From an uncultured Rhodospirillaceae bacterium (lineage in GTDB: Bacteria; Pseudomonadota; Alphaproteobacteria; Rhodospirillales; Magnetospirillaceae): 35,054 nt of DNA. Location of the stretch: the NCBI GenBank assembly GCA_903941105.1, contig CAJANL010000249.1, forward strand, positions 1 through 35,054. Direction: 5' to 3'. Both the position numbers and the translations under genes were made by a program. This document shows positions 18,372 through 28,413 of this stretch, piece after piece. The notes beneath the pieces were generated by a model that saw only the letters and a program-made list of their open reading frames with translations, made no database searches and was not told the DNA's origin. Within the stretch, counting starts at the first letter, position 1, and every line of letters begins with the position of its first letter.

Positions 18372-20921
18372 TTAAACCGCCGGGTCGCCCAGCAGTTCCA
18401 TGGCGATGACGCGATGGGCGGGGAAGGTGGCGGTGGCGGTGGTGCCGACGGCGGGTTCGCTGTCCAGCGTCAGGATGCCACCATGGGCGTTCACCAGCGC
18501 CTTGGTCAGCGGCAGGCCAAGACCGGTGCCCTCGTACTTGCGTGACAGGCGGGTGTCGGCCTGGACGAATGGCTCCATCACCCGCAGCAGGTCCTCGGGG
18601 GTCATGCCGATGCCGGTGTCGGAGATGGTGATGCTGAACCCCTCCGGGCGGCAGTGGGCCATGATGGTGACGCGGCCGAACTCGTCGGTGAACTTGACCG
18701 CGTTGGACAGCAGGTTCAGCACGATCTGGCGGATGCGTCGCTCGTCGGCGCGCAGAAGCGGCAGGCTGTCGGGAACATCCTCGGTCAACACGATATGGGC
18801 GCTTTCGGCACGCTTGGTCATCATGCGCACCGAGGAGCGGATGATGCCCGCCACGTCCACTGGCGATTCCACCAGATCGGTCATGCCGGCCTCGGCCTTG
18901 GACATGTCGAGGATGTCGTTGATCAATTCCAGCAGGTGCATGCCGCTCTCGTGGATGTCGTCCACGTAGTGGCGGTAGTTGACCGGCTCCAGCGGCCCGA
19001 AGATCTCGTGCTTCATCAGCTCCGAGAAGCCGATGATGGCATTCAAGGGGGTGCGCAGCTCGTGGCTGATATTGGCCAGGAAGGTGGCCTTGCTGCGATT
19101 GCCGCGCTCGGCCGCCTCCTTGGCCTCGCGCAGGGCGTCTTCGTATTTCTTGCGTTCGGTGATGTCGGTGAAGGTGAGGATCAGGCCGCCGCCCGGCATG
19201 GCGGTGGAGCGGATTTCGAGTACCAGCCCGGACGGCCGCGCGTGCTCGAACACCAGGGCGGGATGCAGCCGCACCGAGGCCAGGCGGCGTTCGACCGCGG
19301 TGTCATCCTCGCCGGCGGTGGCGAGCAGCGCCATGAAGGCGGCGAAGTCGGTGCTGCCGGCCTTGGTGGCGTCCTCGGGCAGGTCCAGCATCTGCCGCGA
19401 GACATCGTTCAGAGCCATCAACTGCTCGGCGCCGTCGAACACCGCCACGCCCTGGGCCATGTTGTCGATGATGGCCTGCAACTGGAACGCCTGGGCGCGG
19501 AAGCGGCGCTCGCCTTCCACCAGCGCGTCCTCGACCCGCTTGCGGTCGGTGATGTCGCGCACCACTCCGATGAAGGTGGTGAGATCCTTCTGGTACATCT
19601 GTGTGACCGACAGTTCCACCGGAAAGGTGGTGCCGTCGCGGCGACGCCCGATCACCTGCCGGCCGAGACCGATGATGCGGCGCTCGCCGGTTTCGAGAAA
19701 GCGGGTGATATAGCCGTCGTGCTCGCTGCGGAAGGGCTCCGGCATCAGCATCGAGACGTTGCGGCCGATCACTTCGTTGATCGGCCAGCCGAAGATCCGC
19801 TCGGCCGCCGGGTTGAACGACAGGACGGTGCCGGCATCGTCGATGGTGATGATGCCGTCCACCACCGCATCCATGATGCCCTTCAGCCAGGCGACGCCTT
19901 CCTGCAGCGCCGATTCGGCCTGCTTGCGGTTGGTGATGTCGCGCAGGATGCGCAAGTGGCCGTGATCCGTGGTGCGGTAGACGTTGACCGAGACCCAGCG
20001 GCCGTCGGCATATTGCTGCTCGCGCGCAGTCTCCGGCGCGTCGGCATGCTGCGCCAGCGCCAGCTCGCGCCATTGCTTGACGTCGACGGCGGCCTCCGGC
20101 ACCCAGCCGTGCTGCAACGAGGCGTCGATGATTTCCTGGAAGGTGCGGCCGGGCTGGACGACATGGGCCAGGGGGGCGAGGAATTCGCTGTAGCGCCGGT
20201 TGCAGGTGACCAATCGGTCATCCTTGTCATAGAGCGCGATGCCGTCCTGCACGCTTCCCAATGCGTCGCCCAACCGCCGCTGCAGGACGTCGGCGCGCTC
20301 ACCCTCGCGCTCGGCACGGGCCTGTTGTTTGTGCAGGACGACCGCCAGCAGCGCCACCGACAGCACCATGGACAGGAACTGCGACAGCAGCATGTCCCAG
20401 GTGGCCAGCGCCGGGTGAGCCAGCATCCATGGCGCCAGAACCTGGTGCAGGCCCGCGGCGAGAAACGATGCGGCGGCGACCTTGTCGCCGTCGCGAATGG
20501 CGGTAGCACGGCGCAGTGCGATGGTTCCGCCGGCGATCATCAACGCCGCGCCGCCGATGCCGAACAGCGGCAGCGGCAGCAGGTCGAAGGACTGCCGGGG
20601 GATTTGGGCGATAATGGTCCAGACGACGGCCACCGTGACGCCGAGGGTCATGCCGACCGGGCCGAAGGCGCGGCCCGACCACACCACGGCACCGCCCAGG
20701 ATCATGGCGGCGGCGGCGGCATGCAGCAGGTCGGACAGTTCGACGAACTCGGGCCCCAGCAGCAGCAGGCCCTTGCTGACGGTCTCGGTCACGAAGGCGA
20801 CCGCCCACCAGCCATAGGCCTTGGGCGCCGCCGGCAGGGTCCAGCCATAGATGGTGGACACGGCGAGCACCGCCGAGCCCATGACAGCTCCAACCAATGC
20901 GGCCTGGAGGGCGAAGTCCAT
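18372..20921 (-). CDS. Multi-PAS histidine kinase with FixL-like haem-PAS domain
   Basis: The 849-residue kinase begins with about seven membrane helices (1-195). Three PAS domains follow: about 215-335, 345-460 and 475-590. The middle one resembles the FixL haem domain (NVSMLMPEPFRSEHDGY, IIGLGRQVIGRRRDGTTFP). Counting from the FixL proximal histidine, H401 (FixL H200), R407 (R206) and R421 (R220, the distal oxygen-sensing Arg) are kept, while FixL H214 is R415. HisKA H620 lies in ISHELRTPL, and the ATPase has N740, DTGIG (768-772) and GTGLGL. Oxygen sensing through haem is therefore a reasoned prediction. No fixJ-like regulator is adjacent. It lies 46 bases downstream of apt on the same strand and ends 4 bases from the convergent MetY fusion gene. 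Confidence 0.87.
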   Translation of the reverse strand: MDFALQAALVGAVMGSAVLAVSTIYGWTLPAAPKAYGWWAVAFVTETVSKGLLLLGPEFVELSDLLHAAAAAMILGGAVVWSGRAFGPVGMTLGVTVAVVWTIIAQIPRQSFDLLPLPLFGIGGAALMIAGGTIALRRATAIRDGDKVAAASFLAAGLHQVLAPWMLAHPALATWDMLLSQFLSMVLSVALLAVVLHKQQARAEREGERADVLQRRLGDALGSVQDGIALYDKDDRLVTCNRRYSEFLAPLAHVVQPGRTFQEIIDASLQHGWVPEAAVDVKQWRELALAQHADAPETAREQQYADGRWVSVNVYRTTDHGHLRILRDITNRKQAESALQEGVAWLKGIMDAVVDGIITIDDAGTVLSFNPAAERIFGWPINEVIGRNVSMLMPEPFRSEHDGYITRFLETGERRIIGLGRQVIGRRRDGTTFPVELSVTQMYQKDLTTFIGVVRDITDRKRVEDALVEGERRFRAQAFQLQAIIDNMAQGVAVFDGAEQLMALNDVSRQMLDLPEDATKAGSTDFAAFMALLATAGEDDTAVERRLASVRLHPALVFEHARPSGLVLEIRSTAMPGGGLILTFTDITERKKYEDALREAKEAAERGNRSKATFLANISHELRTPLNAIIGFSELMKHEIFGPLEPVNYRHYVDDIHESGMHLLELINDILDMSKAEAGMTDLVESPVDVAGIIRSSVRMMTKRAESAHIVLTEDVPDSLPLLRADERRIRQIVLNLLSNAVKFTDEFGRVTIMAHCRPEGFSITISDTGIGMTPEDLLRVMEPFVQADTRLSRKYEGTGLGLPLTKALVNAHGGILTLDSEPAVGTTATATFPAHRVIAMELLGDPAV

Positions 20922-20967
20922 CCCTAGCGGCCCCCGACGGAAGCGTCAGCCGGTGACGCCCGATCCG

Positions 20968-21492
20968 TCACTGATCATACGAAACCAAGGAGGTGAAGGG
21001 AACGTCAAGTTGTTCCAGGCGCTTCCGCCCCGGCAGGAACGACAGCTCGATCATCGCCGCGGCGCCGGTGACGTTGCCGCCCATCTTGCGCACCAGTTCG
21101 ATGCCGGCCGCCATGGTGCCGCCGGTGGCCAGCAGGTCGTCGAGGATGACCACCCTCTGGCCCTTCTCGATGGCGTCTTCCTGGATCTCGATGGTGTCGG
21201 TGCCGTATTCGAGGGCGTAGTCGTGGCGGACGGTCTTGCCGGGCAGCTTGCCCTTCTTGCGCAGCATGACGAAGCCGCAGCCCAGCTTCAACGCCAGCGG
21301 CGCCGCCACCAGGAAGCCGCGCGACTCGACGCCGGCCAGGATATCGGGATGGAAGGCGCGCACCTGACGGGCGAGGCGGCCCATGGCCACCGACCACGCA
21401 TCGGCGTGGGCCAGCAGCGTCGAGATGTCGTAAAACAGGATGCCGGGCTTGGGGAAGTCAGGTATGCCGCGGATATGGTCCTTGATGTCCAT
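20968..21492 (-). CDS. apt: Adenine phosphoribosyltransferase
   Basis: Apt salvages adenine: adenine plus PRPP gives AMP. The 174-residue product has the usual length. It shows the N-terminal [18 protein letters not shown] segment, the [14 protein letters not shown] loop, and the PRPP-binding motif [13 protein letters not shown] (about residues 112-124). ATG 21492 has AGGAC seven bases upstream. It lies 64 bases downstream of the heptosyltransferase-like gene in a minus-strand row that starts with purM and purN, so purine synthesis and salvage genes sit together. Confidence 0.95.
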   Translation of the reverse strand: MDIKDHIRGIPDFPKPGILFYDISTLLAHADAWSVAMGRLARQVRAFHPDILAGVESRGFLVAAPLALKLGCGFVMLRKKGKLPGKTVRHDYALEYGTDTIEIQEDAIEKGQRVVILDDLLATGGTMAAGIELVRKMGGNVTGAAAMIELSFLPGRKRLEQLDVPFTSLVSYDQ

Positions 21493-21556
21493 CGGTCGGG
21501 TCCTGTCTGGCGGAAGAAATGAGCGGGCCGCATGGTAACGACTTGCCCTGCTCCGG

Positions 21557-22573
21557 TCAAAGGCCCAGCGCGTTTGCCACGGCTTCCAGTGGAATGGCCG
21601 CCATGTCCTCGCCGCCGAACTCCTGGGCGCGCAGCACGGTCAGGCGGGGCGTCGCCGGGGCGAATTTCTCCGGCGGTGTCGGGCCGAACAGCGAGACCAG
21701 TGGGATATCGGCGGCGGCCAGCATGTGCCCGGTGCCGCTGTCGTTGGCCACCGCCGCCGTCATGCGGCGCGCCAGGGCGATGGTCAGCATGGGGGTGACG
21801 GTGGTGGCGGCCTGCAGCGGCAGCAGGGCGGCCGGGACCGCCGCCCGGATCGGTTCGCCCCAGTCGGCCTCGGCCGGCCCGAGCAGGAAGACCGGGATGC
21901 GGCCTCCATCGCTGATCCTGGATGCCAGCGCCAGAAAATTCTCCAGCGGCCAGCACTTGTTGCGTCCACCGGCCCCGGGGGCGATCCCGACATAGGTGGC
22001 GCCGGGCGGCAACAGCCGGTCCGCCTCGGTCTCGGCCGACTCAAGGCGGGGCAGGGGGGCGGTGGCCTCGGCGGGGCGCCCGCTCGCCACCTCGACCAGC
22101 GCCAGCAACTGCCCGACCATGGCCGCCGGCTTGCGCCAGCCGGCGGCGGGCTTGCGGTCGGACAGCAGGAAATTCGCCGCCGAGGACACCAGGGCGCGGT
22201 GGCGGATGCGCTTGAGGATCAGGGTGGTGAGCAGGCGTCGCTGGGTGTCGACGATCAGGTCGAAGCTGCGGCCGGGCAGCGGGCGGCGCAGAAGTTCGCC
22301 CGCCCGGCTGCCGATGCCGGCCTCGTCGATGACCTCGTCGATCAGCCCGGAGACCAGCGGTGCCAGGGTGTCGGCGAACACGGTGTGCCCCTTGCCGGCC
22401 ATCCAGGTGATGCGGGCCTGGGGATAGGCGTGCCGCAACGCCCGCACGAACGGCAACTTCATCAACCCGTCACCGACCGCGTCGATGCCGACATAGACCA
22501 GGATGGATTGGAGCGCGGGCGTTTCGCCCGCTCGCGTCGTGTGCGGGCGGGACGCCCGCGCTCCAAGGCTCAT
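21557..22573 (-). CDS. Glycosyltransferase family 9 (heptosyltransferase-like) with REP-coded N terminus
   Basis: This 338-residue protein resembles ADP-heptose:LPS heptosyltransferases: [20 protein letters not shown] near the N terminus, [18 protein letters not shown] in the middle, and [28 protein letters not shown] in the donor-binding region. It probably transfers a sugar to lipopolysaccharide core or a related glycan at the inner membrane. The ATG overlaps the purN stop (ATGA). Residues 3-22 (starting LGARASRPH) are coded by a 60-base REP-type palindrome; the family sequence resumes at [12 protein letters not shown]. The first Rossmann strand is thus extended by a foreign peptide. No other start codon lies between the insert and the conserved part. 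Confidence 0.85.
   Translation of the reverse strand: MSLGARASRPHTTRAGETPALQSILVYVGIDAVGDGLMKLPFVRALRHAYPQARITWMAGKGHTVFADTLAPLVSGLIDEVIDEAGIGSRAGELLRRPLPGRSFDLIVDTQRRLLTTLILKRIRHRALVSSAANFLLSDRKPAAGWRKPAAMVGQLLALVEVASGRPAEATAPLPRLESAETEADRLLPPGATYVGIAPGAGGRNKCWPLENFLALASRISDGGRIPVFLLGPAEADWGEPIRAAVPAALLPLQAATTVTPMLTIALARRMTAAVANDSGTGHMLAAADIPLVSLFGPTPPEKFAPATPRLTVLRAQEFGGEDMAAIPLEAVANALGL
22508..22567. repeat. REP-type nested palindrome inserted in frame in the GT9 gene
   Basis: Outer arms of 15 bases, TTGGAGCGCGGGCGT (22508-22522) and ACGCCCGCGCTCCAA (22552-22566), are perfect reverse complements. Inner arms CGCCCGC and GCGGGCG form a second stem. The unit equals 60 bases with one flanking base, exactly 20 codons, and contains no stop in the used frame. 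The coded peptide LGARASRPH...RAGETPAL is a typical translation of dispersed REP elements of this kind. Confidence 0.75.
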
Positions 22574-23174
22574 CCCGTTACCACCGCCCGGTTCCCCTCG
22601 ACCCTGACCCGCCCCTCGGCCAGCAGGCGCAGGGCCTGCGGATAGGCCTTATGCTCCTGTTCGAGGACGCGGGCGGCCAGGGTGTCGGGGGTATCGTCGG
22701 GCATGACCGGCACGGCGGCCTGGACCAGGATGGGGCCGTCGTCGAGCTCGGGGGTCACCAGATGCACCGTGCAGCCGTGCAGCTTGACGCCGGCCTCCAG
22801 GGCGCGCTCGTGGGTGTGCAGGCCCTTGAACGACGGCAGCAGGGCGGGGTGGATGTTGATCAGGTGGTCTTTCCAGCCGGTGACGAAGCCGGCCGAGAGC
22901 AGCCGCATGAAGCCGGCGAGGCAGACGATCTCCACCCCGGCGGCGCGCAAGGCCTCGTCCATGGCGGCGTCGAACGCCTCGCGCGAGGGGAACGGCTTGT
23001 GCGGGATGACCGTGGTCGGAACGCCGGCCGCAGCGGCGCGCTCCAGGGCGTAGGCGCCGGGGATGTTGGAGATCACCAGCACGATCTCGGCCGGGAAGCC
23101 GGGCTGGCCGCAGGCGTCGAGCAGCGCTTGCAGGTTGCTGCCGCGGCCCGAGACCAGGACGCCGACCTTTTTCC

Positions 23175-23178
<4 letters not shown>
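22570..23178 (-). CDS. purN: Phosphoribosylglycinamide formyltransferase (PurN)
   Basis: PurN transfers a formyl group from 10-formyltetrahydrofolate to GAR, the third step of purine synthesis. The 202-residue product has the family length and motifs: [18 protein letters not shown] at the N terminus (phosphate-binding), [11 protein letters not shown], the catalytic [20 protein letters not shown] (Asn-x-His), and [17 protein letters not shown] with the catalytic Asp. ATG 23178 overlaps the purM stop as ATGA. The reading frame continues upstream only as a shadow of purM. Confidence 0.95.
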
Positions 23179-24251
<1,073 letters not shown>

Positions 24252-24386
24252 GGCGGACCTCGTGAGCTTCCGGGGGAGATGGTGGCCCGAAGATACTGCA
24301 TCCCTCGCCGTTTGCAACGGTCGGGACGGTAGCGCGGGGGCTCGGTGGGCATTATGATCGGGTCCGCCGAGCTTTCGGGGTTGAAG

Positions 24387-25460
24387 ATGACGCCGTTCCG
24401 CCTTGCCTTATTGTTGCTGTTCGCCGGGCTGCTGGCCACCCGGCCGGCGGCCGCCGCCGCCCATGACGCCTTCTCGATTCGGGGGGTCGAGGTCGATGTC
24501 ACCGCCGCCAACGTCACCGCCGCCAAGGAGCTGGCGCTGGTCGAGGCGCAGCGCGTCGCCTTCCGCCGGCTGCTCGACCGCCTGACGGTAGCCACCGACA
24601 CGGGCCGCCTGCCCAATGCCGATGCCACTCAGTACGTGCGCGATTTCGCCATCGAGCACGAGCGCAGCTCGACGGTGCGCTATATCGCCAGCTTGACGGT
24701 GCGCTTTAACGCGGCGGCGGTGCGCAAGCTGCTGCGCGAGGCCGGCGTGCACTATGCCGAGGCGCGGCCGCGTGCCGTGGTGGTGGTGCCGGTATTCAAG
24801 GGCAAGGACGGCCGCCTGGTGCTGTGGGACGATCCCAACCCGTGGCGCGCCGCATGGTACGCCCAGGGTACCGGCGGGCTGGTGCCGATGCTGGTGCCGC
24901 AGGGCGACGTCATCGACACCACCAGCATCAGCGCCGAGCAGGCCATGGCCTTCGACCCGGTCAGGATCGAGGCGGTGGTGCAGCGCTATCGTACCCCCGA
25001 TGTACTGGTGGCCGCGGCGGCCATCTCGCCTTCGGGCAACGAGATCGATGTGTCGATCAAGAGCACGCCGGGGGTGCCCCGGCTCTATGACGCCAAGAGT
25101 TTCGAGCTTGCCGAGGGCGCCGCTCCCGATGCGGTGCTGCGTCAGGCCGCGGCCGAACTGACCGCGGCCATCGACTCGGCCTACAAGCAAGGGAACCTGC
25201 TGCAGTTCGACCGCGCTGCGACGATCTCGACCCTGGTGCCTTTGTCCGGCTTGGAGGAATGGCTGGCGGTGCGGCAGCGCCTGTCCCACGTCACCCAGGT
25301 GCGTCGCTTCGAGGTGGTGTCGCTGTCGCGACAGGAGGCGGCTCTGGTGCTGCACATCGTCGGCGATCAGGAGCAGGTGCGCACCGCGCTGGCCGGTGCC
25401 GGGCTGGCATTGGAGTGGGGTGACGGCTATTGGGTGATGCGACAGAGCATTCGGCGGTGA
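24387..25460 (+). CDS. DUF2066 domain-containing secreted or lipid-facing protein
   Basis: The 357-residue product begins with a signal peptide ([28 protein letters not shown]), so it is exported. The body has the DUF2066 pattern: [47 protein letters not shown], then [31 protein letters not shown]. The function of the family is unknown. The gene is divergent from purM and starts a plus-strand set with a CDP-alcohol phosphatidyltransferase (3-base gap), an AI-2E-type permease and hdaA. ATG 24387 is chosen since it gives the clean signal peptide; ATG 24354 and GTG 24345 lie in the same frame. Confidence 0.82.
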   Translation: MTPFRLALLLLFAGLLATRPAAAAAHDAFSIRGVEVDVTAANVTAAKELALVEAQRVAFRRLLDRLTVATDTGRLPNADATQYVRDFAIEHERSSTVRYIASLTVRFNAAAVRKLLREAGVHYAEARPRAVVVVPVFKGKDGRLVLWDDPNPWRAAWYAQGTGGLVPMLVPQGDVIDTTSISAEQAMAFDPVRIEAVVQRYRTPDVLVAAAAISPSGNEIDVSIKSTPGVPRLYDAKSFELAEGAAPDAVLRQAAAELTAAIDSAYKQGNLLQFDRAATISTLVPLSGLEEWLAVRQRLSHVTQVRRFEVVSLSRQEAALVLHIVGDQEQVRTALAGAGLALEWGDGYWVMRQSIRR

Positions 25461-25463
25461 GCC

Positions 25464-26003
25464 GTGCGCCACGTCCCCAATGCCCTCACCCTCCTGAGGT
25501 TGTTGTCGGTTCCGGTGACGGTGTGGTTGATGTCCGAGGGCATCATGTTGGCCGCCTTCTGGCTGTTCGTCGCCGCCGGGGTGACCGATGCGGTGGATGG
25601 GGCGATAGCCCGGCTGTGCAATGCGCGCACCGCGCTGGGAGCCTGGCTCGATCCGCTGGCCGACAAGGTATTGCTGGTCAGCACTTACGTGGTGCTGGGC
25701 TGGCTGGGCCACATTCCACTGTGGCTGGTGGTGCTGGTGGTGCTTCGTGACCTGTTGATTCTGGCCTATGCTGTGGTCTATGTGCTGGCCGGCGAGTTCA
25801 ACGGGTCGCCCATTCTGGTCAGCAAAATCAATACCGCGGCGCAGATCGTGCTGGCGGCCATGGTGCTGGCCCATCTCGCTTTCGGCTGGGGCGGGTCGCT
25901 GTTGATCGAGGCGTTCGTCTATGGGGTGGCCGGGACCACGGTGGCATCGGGAGCCGCCTATCTGATGGCGGCCAGCCGCAAGGTGCCGCCGGTGGACGGA
26001 TGA
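25464..26003 (+). CDS. CDP-alcohol phosphatidyltransferase family protein
   Basis: This 179-residue membrane enzyme has about five helices and the complete family signature D-x2-DG-x2-AR-x8-G-x3-D-x3-D, seen as DAVDGAIAR, then G, AWLDPLADK. Members move a phosphatidyl group from CDP-diacylglycerol to an alcohol; the nearest in size and sequence are PgsA-type phosphatidylglycerophosphate synthases and small alphaproteobacterial homologues, so the exact alcohol is open. The GTG start lies 3 bases after the DUF2066 gene. It is followed by a 56-base gap holding a palindrome. Confidence 0.85.
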   Translation: MRHVPNALTLLRLLSVPVTVWLMSEGIMLAAFWLFVAAGVTDAVDGAIARLCNARTALGAWLDPLADKVLLVSTYVVLGWLGHIPLWLVVLVVLRDLLILAYAVVYVLAGEFNGSPILVSKINTAAQIVLAAMVLAHLAFGWGGSLLIEAFVYGVAGTTVASGAAYLMAASRKVPPVDG

Positions 26004-26013
26004 AAATGTGATG

Positions 26014-26036
26014 CCCTCTCCTTTCGCGGGAGAGGG
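26014..26036. repeat. Intergenic palindrome before the AI-2E-type permease
   Basis: CCCTCTCC (26014-26021) and GGAGAGGG (26029-26036) form a perfect 8-bp stem around TTTCGCG. The right side runs on into a G/A-rich tract TGAGGGGGAGGGGGAGG (26037-26053), which doubles as the ribosome-binding site of the next gene. The motif resembles short dispersed CTCTCC...GGAGAG repeats common in GC-rich proteobacteria. Confidence 0.5.
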
Positions 26037-26059
26037 TGAGGGGGAGGGGGAGGCAGTTC

Positions 26060-27118
26060 ATGACCTCGGTGCAACGTGTCCGGTTCTGGCTGATCGGAGC
26101 TGTGGCGTTCCTGCTGCTGCTGTGGTTGTTGCGCGGCGTGCTGCTGCCCTTCGTGGCCGGCATGGCGGTGGCCTATTTCTTCGATCCACTGGCCGACCGG
26201 CTGGAGCGCGCCGGGCTGTCGCGCACCCTGGCCACCGGCATCATAACGCTGGTGTTCTTCGGCTTCGGCGCGGTGCTGCTGGTGCTGCTGGCGCCGGTGA
26301 TCCAGCAGCAGGTGATCTCGTTCGTCCAGCGCGTGCCGGGCTATGTCGACACCCTGGTGCTGCGGGCGGCGCCATTGATCGAGGAGGTGCAGCACCGCCT
26401 GTCGGCTGGTGATATCGAGCGGCTGCGCGCCTCGGTCGGCGGCTATGCCGGCACCGTCGCCGGCTGGGGCCTGGGCGTGGTGCAGGGCGTGCTGACCGGC
26501 GGCCTCGCCATCGTCAGCATCCTGTCGCTGCTGTTCATCACTCCGGTGGTGACCTTCTACCTGCTGCGCGACTGGGATCATCTCGTGGCCAAGGTGAAGG
26601 CCCTGCTGCCGCGCCACCATGCCCAGACGATCCGCGAGCAGATCGCCGAGGTCGACCGGACCATTGCCGGCTTCGTCCGCGGCCAGGCCACGGTGTGCCT
26701 GGTGCTGGCCGTCTTCTACGGGGTGGCGTTGACCGTGGTCGGGCTCGATCTCGGCCTGGTGATCGGCGCCTTGACCGGCATCGGCGCCTTCGTGCCCTAT
26801 GTGGGGATGCTGATCGGCCTGGTGATCAGCATGGCGCTGGCCATCGCGCAAGGCACCGGCTGGGGTCTGGTGGGCGGGGTGGCGCTGGTCTTCCTGGTGG
26901 GCAACGTGCTGGAGGGCAATTTCCTCACCCCCAAGCTGGTAGGCGACCGCGTCGGACTGCACCCGGTGTGGATCATCTTTTCGCTGCTGGCCGGTGGTGC
27001 CCTATTCGGCTTCGTCGGCATCCTGCTGGCAGTGCCGCTGGCGGCGGTGATCGGGGTGGTGACGCGGTTCGCGCTGTCGCGCTACCTCACCAGCGAACTC
27101 TATTCCGGCAACCGATGA
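26060..27118 (+). CDS. AI-2E family (PerM/TqsA-like) membrane permease
   Basis: The 352-residue product has about eight hydrophobic segments. The region PYVGMLIGLVISMALA, then GNFLTPKLVGDRVGLHPVWIIFSLLAGGALFGFVGILLAVPLAAV in outline, is the family hallmark. The family includes autoinducer-2 exporters and Na+/H+ antiporter-like proteins; the substrate is not evident. ATG 26060 is chosen over the GTG/ATG frames upstream because GGGGGAGG lies six bases before it. The stop overlaps the hdaA start (ATGA). A permease next to hdaA is a common alphaproteobacterial arrangement. Confidence 0.87.
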   Translation: MTSVQRVRFWLIGAVAFLLLLWLLRGVLLPFVAGMAVAYFFDPLADRLERAGLSRTLATGIITLVFFGFGAVLLVLLAPVIQQQVISFVQRVPGYVDTLVLRAAPLIEEVQHRLSAGDIERLRASVGGYAGTVAGWGLGVVQGVLTGGLAIVSILSLLFITPVVTFYLLRDWDHLVAKVKALLPRHHAQTIREQIAEVDRTIAGFVRGQATVCLVLAVFYGVALTVVGLDLGLVIGALTGIGAFVPYVGMLIGLVISMALAIAQGTGWGLVGGVALVFLVGNVLEGNFLTPKLVGDRVGLHPVWIIFSLLAGGALFGFVGILLAVPLAAVIGVVTRFALSRYLTSELYSGNR

Positions 27119-27780
27119 CCGAGCCGCAGTTCCCTCTCGATCTCGGTCATCGGCCGGCTCTGTCGGCCGATGATTTTCTGGTCGCGGCCTGCAATGCCGA
27201 GGCCCATGCGTGGATCGAGCGCTGGCCCGGCTGGCCGGGGCCGGTGCTGGCGGTGTTCGGCCCGGCGGGATCGGGCAAGACCCATCTGGCCCACCTGTTC
27301 GCCGCCCGGGCCGGTGGATTGATGGTTGCCGCCGCGAACCTGACCGTCGACGACCCGCCGCGCCTGTTGGAGGCGGCCCCGGCGCTGGTGGTCGAGGATG
27401 CCGATCGCGGCGTCGACGAGGTGGCGCTGTTCCACCTCGTCAATCTGGTCAAGGAGAGCGGCGCCCACCTGCTGCTCACCGGCCGTGAGGCCCCCGCCCG
27501 TTGGCGGGTGGCGCTGCCCGACCTGCGCTCGCGGCTGAACGCGGCGGCGGTGGTGGGGATTGGCGCTCCCGATGACGCCGTGCTGGCCGCCCTGCTGGTC
27601 AAGCTGTTCGCCGACCGTCAGATCAAGGTGGGGGAAGAGTTGATTTCCTGGCTGCTCGGGCGCATGGAGCGCTCGTTCGCCGCCGCCGCTGCCGCGGTTG
27701 ATGCACTCGACCGCGCCGCCCTGGCCGGCCGGCGCGCCATCACCGTGCCCTTGGCGAGGGCGGTGCTGGGGGGCGAGTAG
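27115..27780 (+). CDS. hdaA: HdaA/DnaA-like AAA+ regulator of replication initiation
   Basis: The 221-residue protein is a DnaA-family ATPase lacking the DNA-binding domain IV, as in Hda and HdaA, which with the DNA polymerase clamp stimulate ATP hydrolysis by DnaA after initiation. The N-terminal QFPLDL (5-10) matches the clamp-binding motif QL/F-type of Hda proteins. The P-loop is GPAGSGKT (49-56), Walker B is LVVEDAD, and RLNAAAVVGIGAPDDAVLAALLVK matches the sensor region. The ATG overlaps the upstream permease stop. It converges on the SixA-like phosphatase gene with a 7-base gap. Confidence 0.88.
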   Translation: MTEPQFPLDLGHRPALSADDFLVAACNAEAHAWIERWPGWPGPVLAVFGPAGSGKTHLAHLFAARAGGLMVAAANLTVDDPPRLLEAAPALVVEDADRGVDEVALFHLVNLVKESGAHLLLTGREAPARWRVALPDLRSRLNAAAVVGIGAPDDAVLAALLVKLFADRQIKVGEELISWLLGRMERSFAAAAAAVDALDRAALAGRRAITVPLARAVLGGE

Positions 27781-27787
27781 GAACCCC

Positions 27788-28342
27788 CTACTCTTCTCCT
27801 TCCGGGTCACCCAAATCCTTCGGCCGGACGAAATCCACCAGTCGGCAGGTGCCGCCGGCCAGTTTGGCCCAGCGGTCGATGTCGGCCTCCAGCACCGCCA
27901 GGGCGCCGGTGGGGAATTTCTCCTTGAGCCGCGCCACCGCCTGCTCGTCGCCGTGGCCGTGGATCAACCCCTGAGTCAGGCGTTCGAGGCCCGGGTTGTG
28001 GCCGATCAGCATCACCGAGCCGAGATGGTCGTCGAGGTAGCGCAGGCGCTCCATCAGTTCGGACTTGCCTGCCTCGTAGAGGCCATCCTCGATGGCCATC
28101 GGCACACCGTCCAGGGCCGCTCTCATGGCGTCGTAGGTGGCGCGGGTGCGCTGTGCCGCCGAGACCAGCACCAGGGCCGGCCGAATGCCGGCGGCGGTCA
28201 AGTGGGCGGCCATGCGTCGGGCGGCTTTGCGGCCGCGTCCGGTCAGCGGACGTTCAAAGTCGTCCAACGTGGGATCGTCCCAACTCGACTTGGTGTGCCG
28301 CAAAAGATAGAGGTTTCGCAATGGAGCCCCCCGCTCGGCCAT
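27788..28342 (-). CDS. SixA-like histidine phosphatase
   Basis: The 184-residue protein has the RHG phosphatase signature LYLLRHTKSSW with the catalytic His and Arg, GRGRKAARRMAAHL, SAAQRTRATYDAM, and a second catalytic His in LIGHNPGLERL. SixA dephosphorylates phospho-histidine in HPt proteins; the target here is unknown. ATG 28342 is preferred because the family motif begins 12 residues later; the frame to 28426 would overlap ppk. The gene is divergent from ppk with 71 bases between them, a gap with a short AT-rich tract (CATATATAAACG) that may hold a -10 element. Confidence 0.85.
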   Translation of the reverse strand: MAERGAPLRNLYLLRHTKSSWDDPTLDDFERPLTGRGRKAARRMAAHLTAAGIRPALVLVSAAQRTRATYDAMRAALDGVPMAIEDGLYEAGKSELMERLRYLDDHLGSVMLIGHNPGLERLTQGLIHGHGDEQAVARLKEKFPTGALAVLEADIDRWAKLAGGTCRLVDFVRPKDLGDPEGEE

Positions 28343-28413
28343 GACAGCGCATCGGTGAGCATATATAAACGAACGACGATACGCCACCACGTCTACCGAA
28401 GCGGAGAACCGTC

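Noticed and set aside
18654..20927. Long plus-strand frame of 757 codons
   Set aside because: It is antisense to the multi-PAS kinase, is rich in His/Gln/Gly/Asp as expected for GC-rich shadow frames, and shows no family motifs.
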